Positions 1-7,404 of a stretch of DNA of 27,186 bases are shown here, in pieces. This DNA is from Ignavibacterium sp037440165 (lineage in GTDB: Bacteria; Bacteroidota; Ignavibacteria; Ignavibacteriales; Ignavibacteriaceae). The position numbers and the translations under genes were made by a program. The stretch lies in contig NZ_JBBIUQ010000037.1 in the NCBI RefSeq assembly GCF_037440165.1, positions 1-27,186 on the forward strand, in the 5' to 3' direction. The notes beneath the pieces are model-generated. The model was not told the DNA's origin and made no database searches. It was given only the letters and a program-made list of their open reading frames with translations. Each line of letters begins with the position of its first letter. The first letter of the stretch is position 1.

Positions 1-190
1 CTTTGGTTTTCACTATGTCAAAGAACAAAAAACACAAACAAATTTATAGTGCAAGCACCAAAATTTCTCAAAAAAAAATCAGACTAATTAAATTCTCTAT
101 TAAATATCATAATTTTTCAGAAGTTTCTAATAATGAATATTTTATATTTATGAAGAAAATATTTCATAAGTTCAATTGATCGGAGTGAAA

Positions 191-1480
191 ATGTTACAAA
201 AATTTTTCTTACTGCTGTTATTATCAGCTTCAATAACTTTTTGTCAGGTATCAAATCAAATAGGTAATGTTGTATTCATACATCCAGATGGAACAGGATT
301 AGCCGATTGGAATGCATTAAGAATTCTTAAAGTTGGTCCTGATAGTGAATTGAACTGGGATAAGATGAATTCACTTGGATTGTATCTTGGACATATCAGA
401 AATCGTGTTACAGCATCTTCAAATGCTGGTGCTACAATTCACGCCTATGGAGTAAAAGCTGATGTTGATGCATTTGGAATCATTGATAATGAGATTCCTG
501 TTGCCCGCTCAGGAAAACGACTTAGCATTATGCAAGAAGCAATGCAGCAAGGAATTTTCACAGGATTAATTAATTCTGGTTCGATTGAAGAGCCCGGAAC
601 AGCAGTATTTGTTTCAAGCAATGTTAAACGAGGCAATTACACTGAAATTGCAAAAGATGTTATTCAATCAGGAGTTGATTTGATCTTTTGCGGCGGAGAG
701 GATTTTCTTCTGCCTGAAGGAACAAAAGGAAAACATTCACAAAATGGAAAAAGAACAGATGGTTTAAATCTGATCGAGTGGGCAAAATCAAATGGTTACA
801 AAATTGTTTACACAAGAGATGAATTATTAAATACTTCATACGATGAAAATAAAATTCTTGGAGTCTTCGCAGCAAGAAGCACATTCAATGACAGAACAGA
901 AGAAGAACTGAAAGAAAAAAATTTACCAAATTATAATCCTTCTGCACCAACAGTAGCGGAGATGACAAAGTTTGCACTTGAATTTTTATCGCGTAAAGGT
1001 CAATTCTTTCTTGTAGTTGAAGAAGAAGGTTCAGACAACTTTGGCAACAGAAACAATGCAAATGGAAAACTTGAAGCACTTAGTAATGCCGATGATGCAA
1101 TCGGTTTTACACTTGAGTTTATAGATAAAAATCCCAACACATTACTACTAACAGCAAGCGACAGTGAAGCCGGTGGACTTGAAGTGGTTGGATATGAAGT
1201 TGAAAATCTTTCAGAGAACAACCCGCTTCCTGAAAGAGATTCAAATGGTTCTCCAATTGACGGCAGAAGCGGAACAGGAACATTACCTTTCATTTCAGCG
1301 CCGGATAAAAACGGAAATCGTTTTCCCTTCGGAATAAGCTGGAGCTGCTTCGGAGATGTAACCGGCGGAGTCGTTGCAAAAGCACACGGTCTGCATTCAG
1401 AGATGATGAGGGGCAAAATAGATAACACTGATATTTATCGTTTCATCTATCTTGGACTTTTTGGTGTCTGGCTGAACTGA
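191..1480 (+). CDS. exported alkaline phosphatase-superfamily protein, divergent metal site
   Basis: Predicted phosphatase of the PhoA superfamily, acting outside the inner membrane. I chose ATG 191 (429 aa) because GGAG lies 5 bases upstream and the protein then opens with a clean signal peptide (MLQKFFLLLLLSASITFCQ); an in-frame TTG at 176 has no such support. Visible family motifs: HPDGTG with metal-binding Asp33; SSNAGAT, where Ser77 aligns with the PhoA nucleophile Ser102; VEEEGSDNFGN, where Glu277 and Asp282 align with PhoA Glu322 and Asp327; and SDSEAGG, where Asp324 aligns with Asp369. Two zinc ligands of classical PhoA look replaced: His331 by Asn286 and His370 by Ser325. The fold assignment is firm; activity and metal are not. 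It may be a phosphodiesterase or a phosphatase using another metal. Its TGA directly abuts the stop of the opposing RidA-family gene. Confidence 0.85.
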   Translation: MLQKFFLLLLLSASITFCQVSNQIGNVVFIHPDGTGLADWNALRILKVGPDSELNWDKMNSLGLYLGHIRNRVTASSNAGATIHAYGVKADVDAFGIIDNEIPVARSGKRLSIMQEAMQQGIFTGLINSGSIEEPGTAVFVSSNVKRGNYTEIAKDVIQSGVDLIFCGGEDFLLPEGTKGKHSQNGKRTDGLNLIEWAKSNGYKIVYTRDELLNTSYDENKILGVFAARSTFNDRTEEELKEKNLPNYNPSAPTVAEMTKFALEFLSRKGQFFLVVEEEGSDNFGNRNNANGKLEALSNADDAIGFTLEFIDKNPNTLLLTASDSEAGGLEVVGYEVENLSENNPLPERDSNGSPIDGRSGTGTLPFISAPDKNGNRFPFGISWSCFGDVTGGVVAKAHGLHSEMMRGKIDNTDIYRFIYLGLFGVWLN

Positions 1481-1864
1481 TTATTCTTTAATCGCAGTCA
1501 CTTTAGTTTCAATCAGCATTGACGAATCAATCAAAGCACTAACTTCAATCATTGATGTGGCTGGTTTGATTTTGCCAAAATATTCATTGTGTGCTCTGGC
1601 AAAATCTTTCCAGCGACTAATATCGGTTACAAACATTCTTGTTCTGATTACATCATCAAGGGAAGCACCTAATTCATTTAAAGTTGCTTTTATCTTTTCC
1701 AGAATAGTTACTGTTTGAAGATACGGATCATCCTTTCCAACAATTTCTCAATTTACAACTGCAGTTGTGCCAGACATCTCGATAATTTTACCAATCATTA
1801 CGGTTCGGAAACATCCAACAGTTTCTTCCCAGATTACGCCAGAGGAAATGTTTACTCTTTTCAT
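1481..1864 (-). pseudogene. RidA/YjgF-family protein interrupted by an in-frame TGA
   Basis: Read from ATG 1864 to TAA 1481 this is 128 codons, the usual RidA length, interrupted only by TGA at 1750-1748 (codon 39). The protein before it ends SGTTAVVN and after it resumes EIVGKDDPYLQT. Family members usually have Asn-Gly-Glu here, so TGA probably stands for GGA (Gly). Downstream, RTRMFVTDI..W, H-EYFG and KPATSMIEV are typical of the family, which deaminates reactive enamine/imine intermediates. The Arg of the RPARS motif in enamine deaminases is Thr here, so this belongs to a side branch of the family and its substrate is open. It follows a terminator and so probably had its own promoter. The frame is otherwise intact, so either the gene died recently or the base call is wrong. 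Confidence 0.85.
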
Positions 1865-1912
1865 ATAAGTTTCTTTAATTGATGTTAAACTTTCTGTTTA
1901 TTTAAAATAAAA

Positions 1913-1945
1913 ATGGGATGACAATTTGATTTATTGTCATCCCAT
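1913..1945 (-). terminator. rho-independent terminator of the LamG-like T9SS gene
   Basis: A perfect 13-bp stem (ATGGGATGACAAT / ATTGTCATCCCAT) with a 7-base loop lies 23 bases past the stop at 1969. On the minus strand it is followed by a T-rich tract, which fits termination of that gene before the RidA-family gene. Confidence 0.85.
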
Positions 1946-1968
1946 AAAAAACTACTCTTCAGATATTC

Positions 1969-3282
1969 TTACTTAAGCAATGTCATTTTTTTCGTGAGCG
2001 TTAATCCATTTGATTCAAGTTTGTATAAATAAACTCCGCTGTTAAGATTTACAGCATTAAATTCAACATCGTAAGTGCCTGCTTCACGATATTCATTTAC
2101 GAGAGTTGAAATTTCCTGACCAAGCAAATTATATACGGACAATTTTACATTGCCCGGTTGTGGAATCGTAAAGCTGATTGAAGTAGTTGGATTAAATGGA
2201 TTTGGATAATTCTGAGATAATTCAAATTTTGAAGGAGATACTACATCTACTTCAACAGTTTTTGAGTATTCATATGTTCCGCCAAAATCAACTTGTCTTA
2301 ATCTGTATTGATATTTTCCTTTAGTAAGATTTTTATCACTGAATGAGTAACTTCTGTTTTCAGTGGTTGTTCCTGAACCAGCAACAAAACCAATTTTTCT
2401 CCAATCATTGTTTGATGTTTTTCTTTCAATATCAAATCCAGCGTTGTTAATCTCAGTAGCTGTTGTCCACTTCAATAAAACATTATTTCCGTTAACTGAT
2501 GCATTGAACGAAGTTAATTCAACAGGAACAATTTGATCCCAGCTAGTTGCAATTCTGATTCCATCAATTCGACCAGTCGGAGAATTTGTTCCTTGTCTTA
2601 TTGCGACTGCTCCAATATTTGCCGGATCTGAACCTACACCTGTGCCTATTGGACCAATTGTTAAAATTGGTGAGCCCGGTTCAGTTAGAGGGAAAGTATT
2701 ATCATAAGCATATAAAACAACCTGATCATCATCAACAGCTGCAGGATTGAATATATACTTTACAACAAATAGATAGGTTTGATTCAGATTGAAAACGACT
2801 GTGGTATCTTCAATGATTGTTCCTGATGTTCCTGACTTTGAAAGACCTACAACATACCCACTTCCAAAGCTCCTTGCATAAACTCTTCCTCTGAAAGTAG
2901 TTCCAATTGTATAAGGACCTAAATGGAAATAATAATCAGATGTGACTCTTGCAGAGGAAAGATTCAGCATAAAAAAGGCATAAATGTTTTGAGCAGTTAT
3001 AACAGAATCAGAAAATTTTCTGTTCACATCGCCATCATTTGTTCCAGAAGAGCCATTTGTAAATGATAATGCACCGCCGATTCCGGATGATGGATAACCA
3101 GAATAAGTTAATCCCGAAGAAACATAAGCGGGACCCTGAACACCACTGTGTCTTACCCAACTTGGTGCAACTTGTGTGATATCAGGATTATCACTTGCTC
3201 CATAATCAAAATTCTCTTCGAACAAAAGCTGAGAAAATGATAACGGAGACAGCAATAAAATTATTAGTAATAGTTTTTTCAT
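1969..3282 (-). CDS. secreted T9SS-sorted protein, jelly-roll plus FnIII-like domain
   Basis: Predicted exported cargo of the type IX secretion system, anchored or released at the cell surface. It has 437 aa. A signal peptide (MKKLLLIILLLSPLSFSQ) is followed by a beta-rich region, about residues 19-250, that looks like a LamG/concanavalin jelly-roll (opens with an FEENFDYG-type strand, no catalytic motif seen). An FnIII-like module from VPVELTSF (about 252-347) and the C-terminal sorting domain (about 350-437) follow, the latter with LSQNYPNPFNPTTSI, YNLLGQE and SGVYLYKL and ending KKMTLLK. AAGGAA lies upstream of ATG 3282. The gene stands alone, with a terminator on each side. The export route is well supported; the ligand or substrate is unknown. 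The last two modules closely match those of the next gene. Confidence 0.88.
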   Translation of the reverse strand: MKKLLLIILLLSPLSFSQLLFEENFDYGASDNPDITQVAPSWVRHSGVQGPAYVSSGLTYSGYPSSGIGGALSFTNGSSGTNDGDVNRKFSDSVITAQNIYAFFMLNLSSARVTSDYYFHLGPYTIGTTFRGRVYARSFGSGYVVGLSKSGTSGTIIEDTTVVFNLNQTYLFVVKYIFNPAAVDDDQVVLYAYDNTFPLTEPGSPILTIGPIGTGVGSDPANIGAVAIRQGTNSPTGRIDGIRIATSWDQIVPVELTSFNASVNGNNVLLKWTTATEINNAGFDIERKTSNNDWRKIGFVAGSGTTTENRSYSFSDKNLTKGKYQYRLRQVDFGGTYEYSKTVEVDVVSPSKFELSQNYPNPFNPTTSISFTIPQPGNVKLSVYNLLGQEISTLVNEYREAGTYDVEFNAVNLNSGVYLYKLESNGLTLTKKMTLLK

Positions 3283-3320
3283 AATTATTCCTTAAAAAAT
3301 AGATGATTTGATTCCTCACC

Positions 3321-3328
3321 CAAAAATA
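3321..3328 (-). promoter_or_regulatory. candidate -7 box (TAnnTTTG) for the LamG-like T9SS gene
   Basis: On the minus strand this reads TATTTTTG, matching the Bacteroidota -7 consensus TAnnTTTG, 39 bases before the ATG. No clear -33 element is seen, so support rests on motif and distance only. Confidence 0.35.
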
Positions 3329-3364
3329 ATAATAATTTTCTCATTTTAATGTTAAGAAAATATT

Positions 3365-3396
3365 AAAACCTTGCTCTAAAAACAAAGCAAGGTTTT
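3365..3396 (-). terminator. rho-independent terminator of the beta-helix T9SS gene
   Basis: An 11-bp perfect stem (AAAACCTTGCT / AGCAAGGTTTT) with a 10-base loop lies 25 bases beyond the stop at 3421. Minus-strand reading ends in TTTT followed by an AT-rich stretch. Confidence 0.8.
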
Positions 3397-3420
3397 ACTT
3401 GAATTAAGCAAAATAATGTT

Positions 3421-5478
3421 CTATCTCAAAAGAGTCATTTTCTTAGTTGAAATAAACTCACCAGCTTTTAATTGAATTAAGTAAATACCTGATGATAAAT
3501 CTTTCGAGTCAAATATAATTTCATATCTTCCGGCTTCTTTTTGTTCATCGATTAAAGTAGCGATTTCATTTCCGAGTAAATCAAAAACTTTTACTGTATT
3601 TCTTGCAGCAACCGGAGTTTGCCACGAGATTTTAGTTGATGGATTAAATGGGTTCGGATAATTCTGAAATAATCTAAACTCCTGAGGCAATCCTATTTCA
3701 ACAGTTTCTGCAAGATAATAGTATTTGAAAGTTCCATTATAATCTGTTTGTTTTATTCTGTAATTATAAATACCGGCAGGAAGCTCCTCATCAATAAAGA
3801 TATAGTTATTCGTATTTACTGATGTACCGCTACCGTTCACAAAACCAATATTGGTCCATTCAGTATAATCAGATTTTCTCTCAACTGAGAATCCAACATT
3901 ATTTGTTTCAGTGGCAGTTGACCATGTTAATACTACATTGTTGCCATTTACTAAAGCAGAGAATGAAGTGAGTTCAACAGGAATTGTTGTTCCTTCATCA
4001 GCACCTTTGTAAGGAAATTGAGTATCTCTCAAATCACCATCAAAATCATCAATGATTCCGGTGATTGTAATTCCAGCTAAATCGGGATCACCATCAGAAG
4101 GCGGAACAACGTGTAGATCAGTAGCTGAAACAAACGAAACATTTTTAAAAATTGTATTCTGTTCGTTTGGATTTGATGCTGTCTTATAAACTGTCAAATT
4201 ATTGTATCCTGTTGTACCGACATAGGCCTGAAAACTATTTGTTCCATCAGCATAGTAACAATTGTAATCCATGTCATAGGTTCCAGTATTGTTGAAAAGA
4301 ACAAATCCTATATGATTAACATTTCCACCGGTTCTTTGGTTAATTGCAATATTGTTTTTCATATTCAGAGTAATTGCTGCTGCACCAATTCTGATTCCTG
4401 CAGAAGTTGTAGCGCCTGCTGTTCCTCCGGTATGATTACCGCCAATCTTCACCGTATTGTAATAAATGTTAGCTGTATAAGCATTACTTCCAAGAAGTTC
4501 TATTCCGGTTACATTTTGAGCATTCAGATTGTCAAGTACATTCGAGATCATATTATTTTCAATATTGAATATCGTTCCTGCTGCAGGTCCGGCAGCATAA
4601 ATTCCTCTAATATTTGAAGAGGAAATAGATGTTGTTTGCAAATCGTAAATCCAGTTCTTTTTTAAATTATATGTAGCTCCGGCCATAGTTGTCATAATAA
4701 TTCCGGAAACAATAGTGTTATTAACTCCAACTGTTTGATAAATTCTGTTTGAATCAGCAGTAAAATTCATAGCACCGGAGACCAGCCAAATACCAGCATA
4801 GCCCCAATTGAATATTTCACATTGAGAAACTCGATTATTATAATTTGGCACAGTTGTACTTCCTGCAACACCAACACCGCTTCTGCCACCTTCAATTTTA
4901 CAATTAGTAATTAAATTGTTGCTGTTGCCCGTTGTTGTGGAAGTACCAATTACAACTGCTCGCGGACCAGCAGTATTCTGAGTGTTATTAACAATATGAA
5001 CATACTTAACAACATTATTTGAAGCTCCGTTCTGTAACCAAATAGTACTGGAGTTGGTACCAGTAGTTGCAAGATTTGCAATTCTTAAATCCGGAGTGTT
5101 TCCAAAGCCGCCTGGTCTTCCATCAATAATTAGATAATCAGCATCATTTAAAACAACAATACCAGCAGTTGAGGTCGCAGAAATCACTTCGCCTGAATTC
5201 CCTAGCGCAGGTCTTATTGTGATAGTATTTGAAAAACTTGCACCATTCTTAGCTGTTAATGTAATGGGAATAGTTTCAGAACTTTGATCATAAGTTGAGA
5301 GAATCTCAATTAAATATGACTGAGTCAATGGTGTTGGAATGGCATTATATGCCTCAGCTATTGAAGCGTGAGTACTGATTAAAGTTCCTCCCCCATCTCG
5401 TAATTCAACAGATCCTGCCTGTGGGAAAACGATTGTGGTAAAAAGAAAAAACAAACAAACCGAAAACAAATTTTTCAT
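3421..5478 (-). CDS. secreted T9SS-sorted right-handed beta-helix protein
   Basis: Predicted surface or secreted protein of 685 aa. After a signal peptide (MKNLFSVCLFFLFTTIVFPQ) come many short Asn/Gly/Thr-rich strands (NNLITNCKIEGG, NRVSQCEIFNWGYAGIWL and similar, about residues 80-470), the pattern of a parallel beta-helix of pectate-lyase or NosD type. An FnIII-like module starts at IPVELTSF (about 498), and the T9SS sorting domain has LFQNYPNPFNPSTKI and ends KKMTLLR. Beta-helix proteins of this kind often bind or cleave polysaccharides, but I see no catalytic signature, so adhesin and enzyme are both open. The start is firm: AGGAGGAAG precedes ATG 5478. It is a single-gene unit with its own promoter candidate and terminator. 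The C-terminal roughly 190 residues are paralogous to the neighbour at 1969-3282. Confidence 0.88.
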   Translation of the reverse strand: MKNLFSVCLFFLFTTIVFPQAGSVELRDGGGTLISTHASIAEAYNAIPTPLTQSYLIEILSTYDQSSETIPITLTAKNGASFSNTITIRPALGNSGEVISATSTAGIVVLNDADYLIIDGRPGGFGNTPDLRIANLATTGTNSSTIWLQNGASNNVVKYVHIVNNTQNTAGPRAVVIGTSTTTGNSNNLITNCKIEGGRSGVGVAGSTTVPNYNNRVSQCEIFNWGYAGIWLVSGAMNFTADSNRIYQTVGVNNTIVSGIIMTTMAGATYNLKKNWIYDLQTTSISSSNIRGIYAAGPAAGTIFNIENNMISNVLDNLNAQNVTGIELLGSNAYTANIYYNTVKIGGNHTGGTAGATTSAGIRIGAAAITLNMKNNIAINQRTGGNVNHIGFVLFNNTGTYDMDYNCYYADGTNSFQAYVGTTGYNNLTVYKTASNPNEQNTIFKNVSFVSATDLHVVPPSDGDPDLAGITITGIIDDFDGDLRDTQFPYKGADEGTTIPVELTSFSALVNGNNVVLTWSTATETNNVGFSVERKSDYTEWTNIGFVNGSGTSVNTNNYIFIDEELPAGIYNYRIKQTDYNGTFKYYYLAETVEIGLPQEFRLFQNYPNPFNPSTKISWQTPVAARNTVKVFDLLGNEIATLIDEQKEAGRYEIIFDSKDLSSGIYLIQLKAGEFISTKKMTLLR

Positions 5479-5535
5479 AGCTTCCTCCTGAAAATAATGT
5501 TTAGTAATTCTGCTTCAGCGGAAAGTTTTGCAATA

Positions 5536-5564
5536 AATATATGTGATTAGGAATTTTAAGTCAA
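5536..5564 (-). promoter_or_regulatory. candidate promoter of the beta-helix T9SS gene
   Basis: On the minus strand TTGACT is followed after exactly 17 bases by TATATT, a housekeeping-sigma-like pair. The -10 extends to TATATTTA, close to TAnnTTTG. It lies about 58 bases before the ATG at 5478. Confidence 0.45.
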
Positions 5565-5583
5565 CCTTTAAAAAAATAAAAAT

Positions 5584-5600
5584 GACCTTTATTTCAGGTC
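5584..5600 (-). terminator. weak terminator of the peroxiredoxin gene
   Basis: A 5-bp GACCT/AGGTC stem with a 7-base loop is followed on the minus strand by a long T-rich run, 25 bases past the stop at 5626. The short stem makes it uncertain. Confidence 0.45.
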
Positions 5601-5625
5601 GGTTCTATTCAAAATAAAGTTAATA

Positions 5626-6237
5626 CTAATTATTCAACGATTTAAATTTAAACCACCAGTCGTATCCTTCTTCCTTCTTTCTTTCTTCAATCATTGCCAT
5701 GTCTTTTGGTGGTGGAATAATTACTTTATCTCCTATCAGCTCGTTATGAGGCCAGTTTTCAGGCATTGCAACTTTATTTTTATCGGAAATTTGAAGAGCT
5801 TTCAATGCGCGAAGTACTTCATCAATTTGTCTGCCTACTTCCTGAGGATAGTAAATCATTAATCTGATTGTTGCATCAGGGTCAATGATAAATACCGCAC
5901 GAACTGTGTTGGTTCCTTTGCCCGGATGAATCATTCCAAGTGATTCGGATACTTTTCCCATATCATCAGCAATGATAGGAAATGGAATATTTACATTCAG
6001 ATTGTCCTGAATCCACTCAACCCATTTGATGTGCGAAAATACCTGGTCAATTGATAAACCAATTAATTCAGCATTAAGTTTTTTGAATTCATCATTTCTT
6101 TTTGCGAATGCAACAAACTCTGTTGTGCAAACCGGAGTAAAGTCAGCTGGATGGCTGAATAAGACAATCCACTTGTCATTATAGCCATCTGGAATTTTTT
6201 TCATTCCGTGAGTCGTTTGAATTTCAATTGAAGGCAT
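5626..6237 (-). CDS. 1-Cys peroxiredoxin (Prx6 type), N-terminus frameshifted
   Basis: Peroxiredoxin that reduces H2O2 and organic peroxides in the cytoplasm. The open frame (203 aa) holds the whole catalytic core: SHPADFTPVCTTEF carries the peroxidatic Cys37. It is the only Cys in the protein, so this is a true 1-Cys enzyme needing an outside reductant. The C-terminal arm (PENWPHNELIGDKVIIPPP, YDWWFKFK) is typical of Prx6/AhpC-TSA proteins. ATG 6237 lacks a good ribosome site and cuts off the first beta-strand. The likely real start is ATG 6281, which has AAAGGGAAA just upstream, but it is one base out of frame with the core. As sequenced, only an internally started protein could be made. 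Divergent from the EVE-domain gene. Confidence 0.88.
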   Translation of the reverse strand: MPSIEIQTTHGMKKIPDGYNDKWIVLFSHPADFTPVCTTEFVAFAKRNDEFKKLNAELIGLSIDQVFSHIKWVEWIQDNLNVNIPFPIIADDMGKVSESLGMIHPGKGTNTVRAVFIIDPDATIRLMIYYPQEVGRQIDEVLRALKALQISDKNKVAMPENWPHNELIGDKVIIPPPKDMAMIEERKKEEGYDWWFKFKSLNN

Positions 6238-6281
6238 CTTTTCACCATAAGTGGAATGCCTTTTCTGTTGGTTTGTTCCAT
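6238..6281 (-). other. out-of-frame first codons of the peroxiredoxin
   Basis: From ATG 6281 the reading is MEQTNRKGIPL and then leaves the frame. Adding one base around 6245-6248 (the ATGGTG on the minus strand becoming ATnGGTG) restores GIPL-(I/M)-GEK-MPSIE, matching the PLIGD.APSF opening usual in Prx6. The 44 bases present are one short of 15 codons. Confidence 0.75.
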
Positions 6282-6428
6282 ATTATTTCCCTTTCATTTT
6301 AGTTTATTAATTTTGTCTGGTATGATTCTTAAGTAAAGGAAAAGTTTTATTTAAAATTAATTTTTACCACACTGAAATTGAAAAACAAAATGTAATAATT
6401 AACAACTGCTAAATAATGGAGTATTGCT

Positions 6429-6902
6429 GTGTCAATTAATTTCTGGCTTATCAAAACAGAACCAGATGTTTTCTCGTGGGAAGATCTGAAGAAAAGCAAA
6501 AATCAAACTACTTATTGGGACGGTGTTCGTAACTATCAGGCAAGAAATTTTTTAAGAGACCAAATGAAAAAAGGTGATTTGGTTTTATTCTATCATAGCA
6601 ACGCTGATCCACTTGCTGTAATGGGTGTTTGCGAAGTTGTAAAAGACGGATATCCTGATCATACTCAATTCGATCCGGATAGTGACCATTATGATTCTAA
6701 AGCAGATCCGAAAAATCCAAACTGGTATATGGTTGATGTAAAGTTGAAGAAAGAATTCAAGCATCCTGTTACGCTTGATGAAATAAAATCAAATCCACAA
6801 TTGAAAAATATGAAGTTGATTCAACGCGGAAACCGTTTATCAGTAATGCCAGTAACGAAAGAAGAGTTTGATGAGATAGTTAAAATGGGAGAGAAGAAAT
6901 AG
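6429..6902 (+). CDS. EVE (YTH-like) domain protein
   Basis: Small cytoplasmic protein of 157 aa made almost entirely of an EVE domain, the PUA/YTH-like fold of thymocyte nuclear protein 1, proposed to bind modified bases in nucleic acids. It opens FWLIKTEPDVFSWEDL and has YWDGVRNYQARNFLR (29-43), KGDLVLFYHS (49-58), the GVCEVVKDGYPD strand and the closing NRLSVMPVTKEEFDEI, all standard for the family at usual length. The start is GTG 6429, with GGAG about 8 bases before it; no ATG fits. It runs alone on the plus strand, divergent from the peroxiredoxin. The final AAATAG lies within the left end of a palindromic repeat, which may have supplied the present 3' end. Ligand unknown. Confidence 0.9.
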   Translation: MSINFWLIKTEPDVFSWEDLKKSKNQTTYWDGVRNYQARNFLRDQMKKGDLVLFYHSNADPLAVMGVCEVVKDGYPDHTQFDPDSDHYDSKADPKNPNWYMVDVKLKKEFKHPVTLDEIKSNPQLKNMKLIQRGNRLSVMPVTKEEFDEIVKMGEKK

Positions 6903-6982
6903 AACGCTCCGTTAGCTAACGGATGATGCAGATTGTCCTGATCTGCGCAGATCTGTTAAATCAGTGTCATCTGTGTTCTATT
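6898..6982. repeat. palindromic intergenic repeat, copy A
   Basis: An 85-bp element bounded by perfect 8-bp inverted ends (AATAGAAC / GTTCTATT). The centre is the palindrome GATCTGCGCAGATC (6940-6953), and CCGTTAGCTAACGG (6909-6922) lies near the left end. The arms pair imperfectly along their length. Words such as ATCTGTTAAATCAG and ATCTGTGTTC recur in copy B at 8780. It contains the stop of the EVE gene and the last codons and stop of the GNAT gene, and fills the whole convergent gap. It could act as a two-way terminator. Confidence 0.7.
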
Positions 6983-7404
6983 ATTTTTTCCATCAAAAAA
7001 TGCGGTATGCTTCCAAACAAAGTGTGAGAAGGCTTAACAATTTTATATCCATTCTTCTCGTAAAACTTAACAACACTTTCTCTTGCGTGAAGAATAATTT
7101 TTTTTGCACCTTTTTCAATTACTCTATTTTCAAGTTCATCGAGAATTAATTTTCCAACACCTTTGCCCTGCCACTGATTTTCAACAGCCATATATCTTAT
7201 CTGCGCTTCATCAGCAGTATTAAAATGTGCTCGACCGCACCCAACAATTTTCTCATCTTCGACAGCAACAATGTGAATTGCCTGTCCTTCAAGTTCATCC
7301 TGCTCACTTCCTTTTGGCTGATTCCAGGGTGCGCGAAGAATTCGCCATCTCAAATCATAATACTTAAAGAATTCATCTCTTGTTTGTGGCGATTTTACAA
7401 TCAT
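6967..7404 (-). CDS. GNAT-family N-acetyltransferase
   Basis: Acetyl-CoA-dependent N-acetyltransferase of 145 aa, usual length for a single GNAT domain. IVGCGRAHFN forms the central strand. IRYMAVENQWQGKGVGKLIL (69-88) is motif A, with the Q/R-x-x-G-x-G acetyl-CoA pyrophosphate loop. KIILHARESVVKFYEKNGYKI is the motif B region with the usual Tyr. The opening DEFFKYYDLRW..LR..W resembles ElaA-like GNATs, but I cannot name the substrate. ATG 7404 overlaps the RmuC stop by four bases (ATGA), so the two are probably translationally coupled. The last three residues (Glu-His-Arg) and the TGA lie in repeat copy A, suggesting that the element has reshaped the C-terminus. Confidence 0.88.
   Translation of the reverse strand: MIVKSPQTRDEFFKYYDLRWRILRAPWNQPKGSEQDELEGQAIHIVAVEDEKIVGCGRAHFNTADEAQIRYMAVENQWQGKGVGKLILDELENRVIEKGAKKIILHARESVVKFYEKNGYKIVKPSHTLFGSIPHFLMEKIIEHR

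Noticed and set aside
15..179. 54-codon ORF on the plus strand before the phosphatase gene (Lys/Ile/Asn-rich)
   Set aside because: No ribosome site before the ATG, composition that follows from AT-rich DNA, no recognisable motif, and it ends in the leader of the phosphatase gene.
1000..1428. 142-codon minus-strand ORF inside the phosphatase gene
   Set aside because: Opposite-frame shadow of a gene with clear family motifs; Ser/Pro/Leu-rich translation without signature.
4312..4617. 101-codon plus-strand ORF inside the beta-helix gene
   Set aside because: Ser/Cys/Asn-rich shadow produced by the repetitive coding sequence on the other strand.
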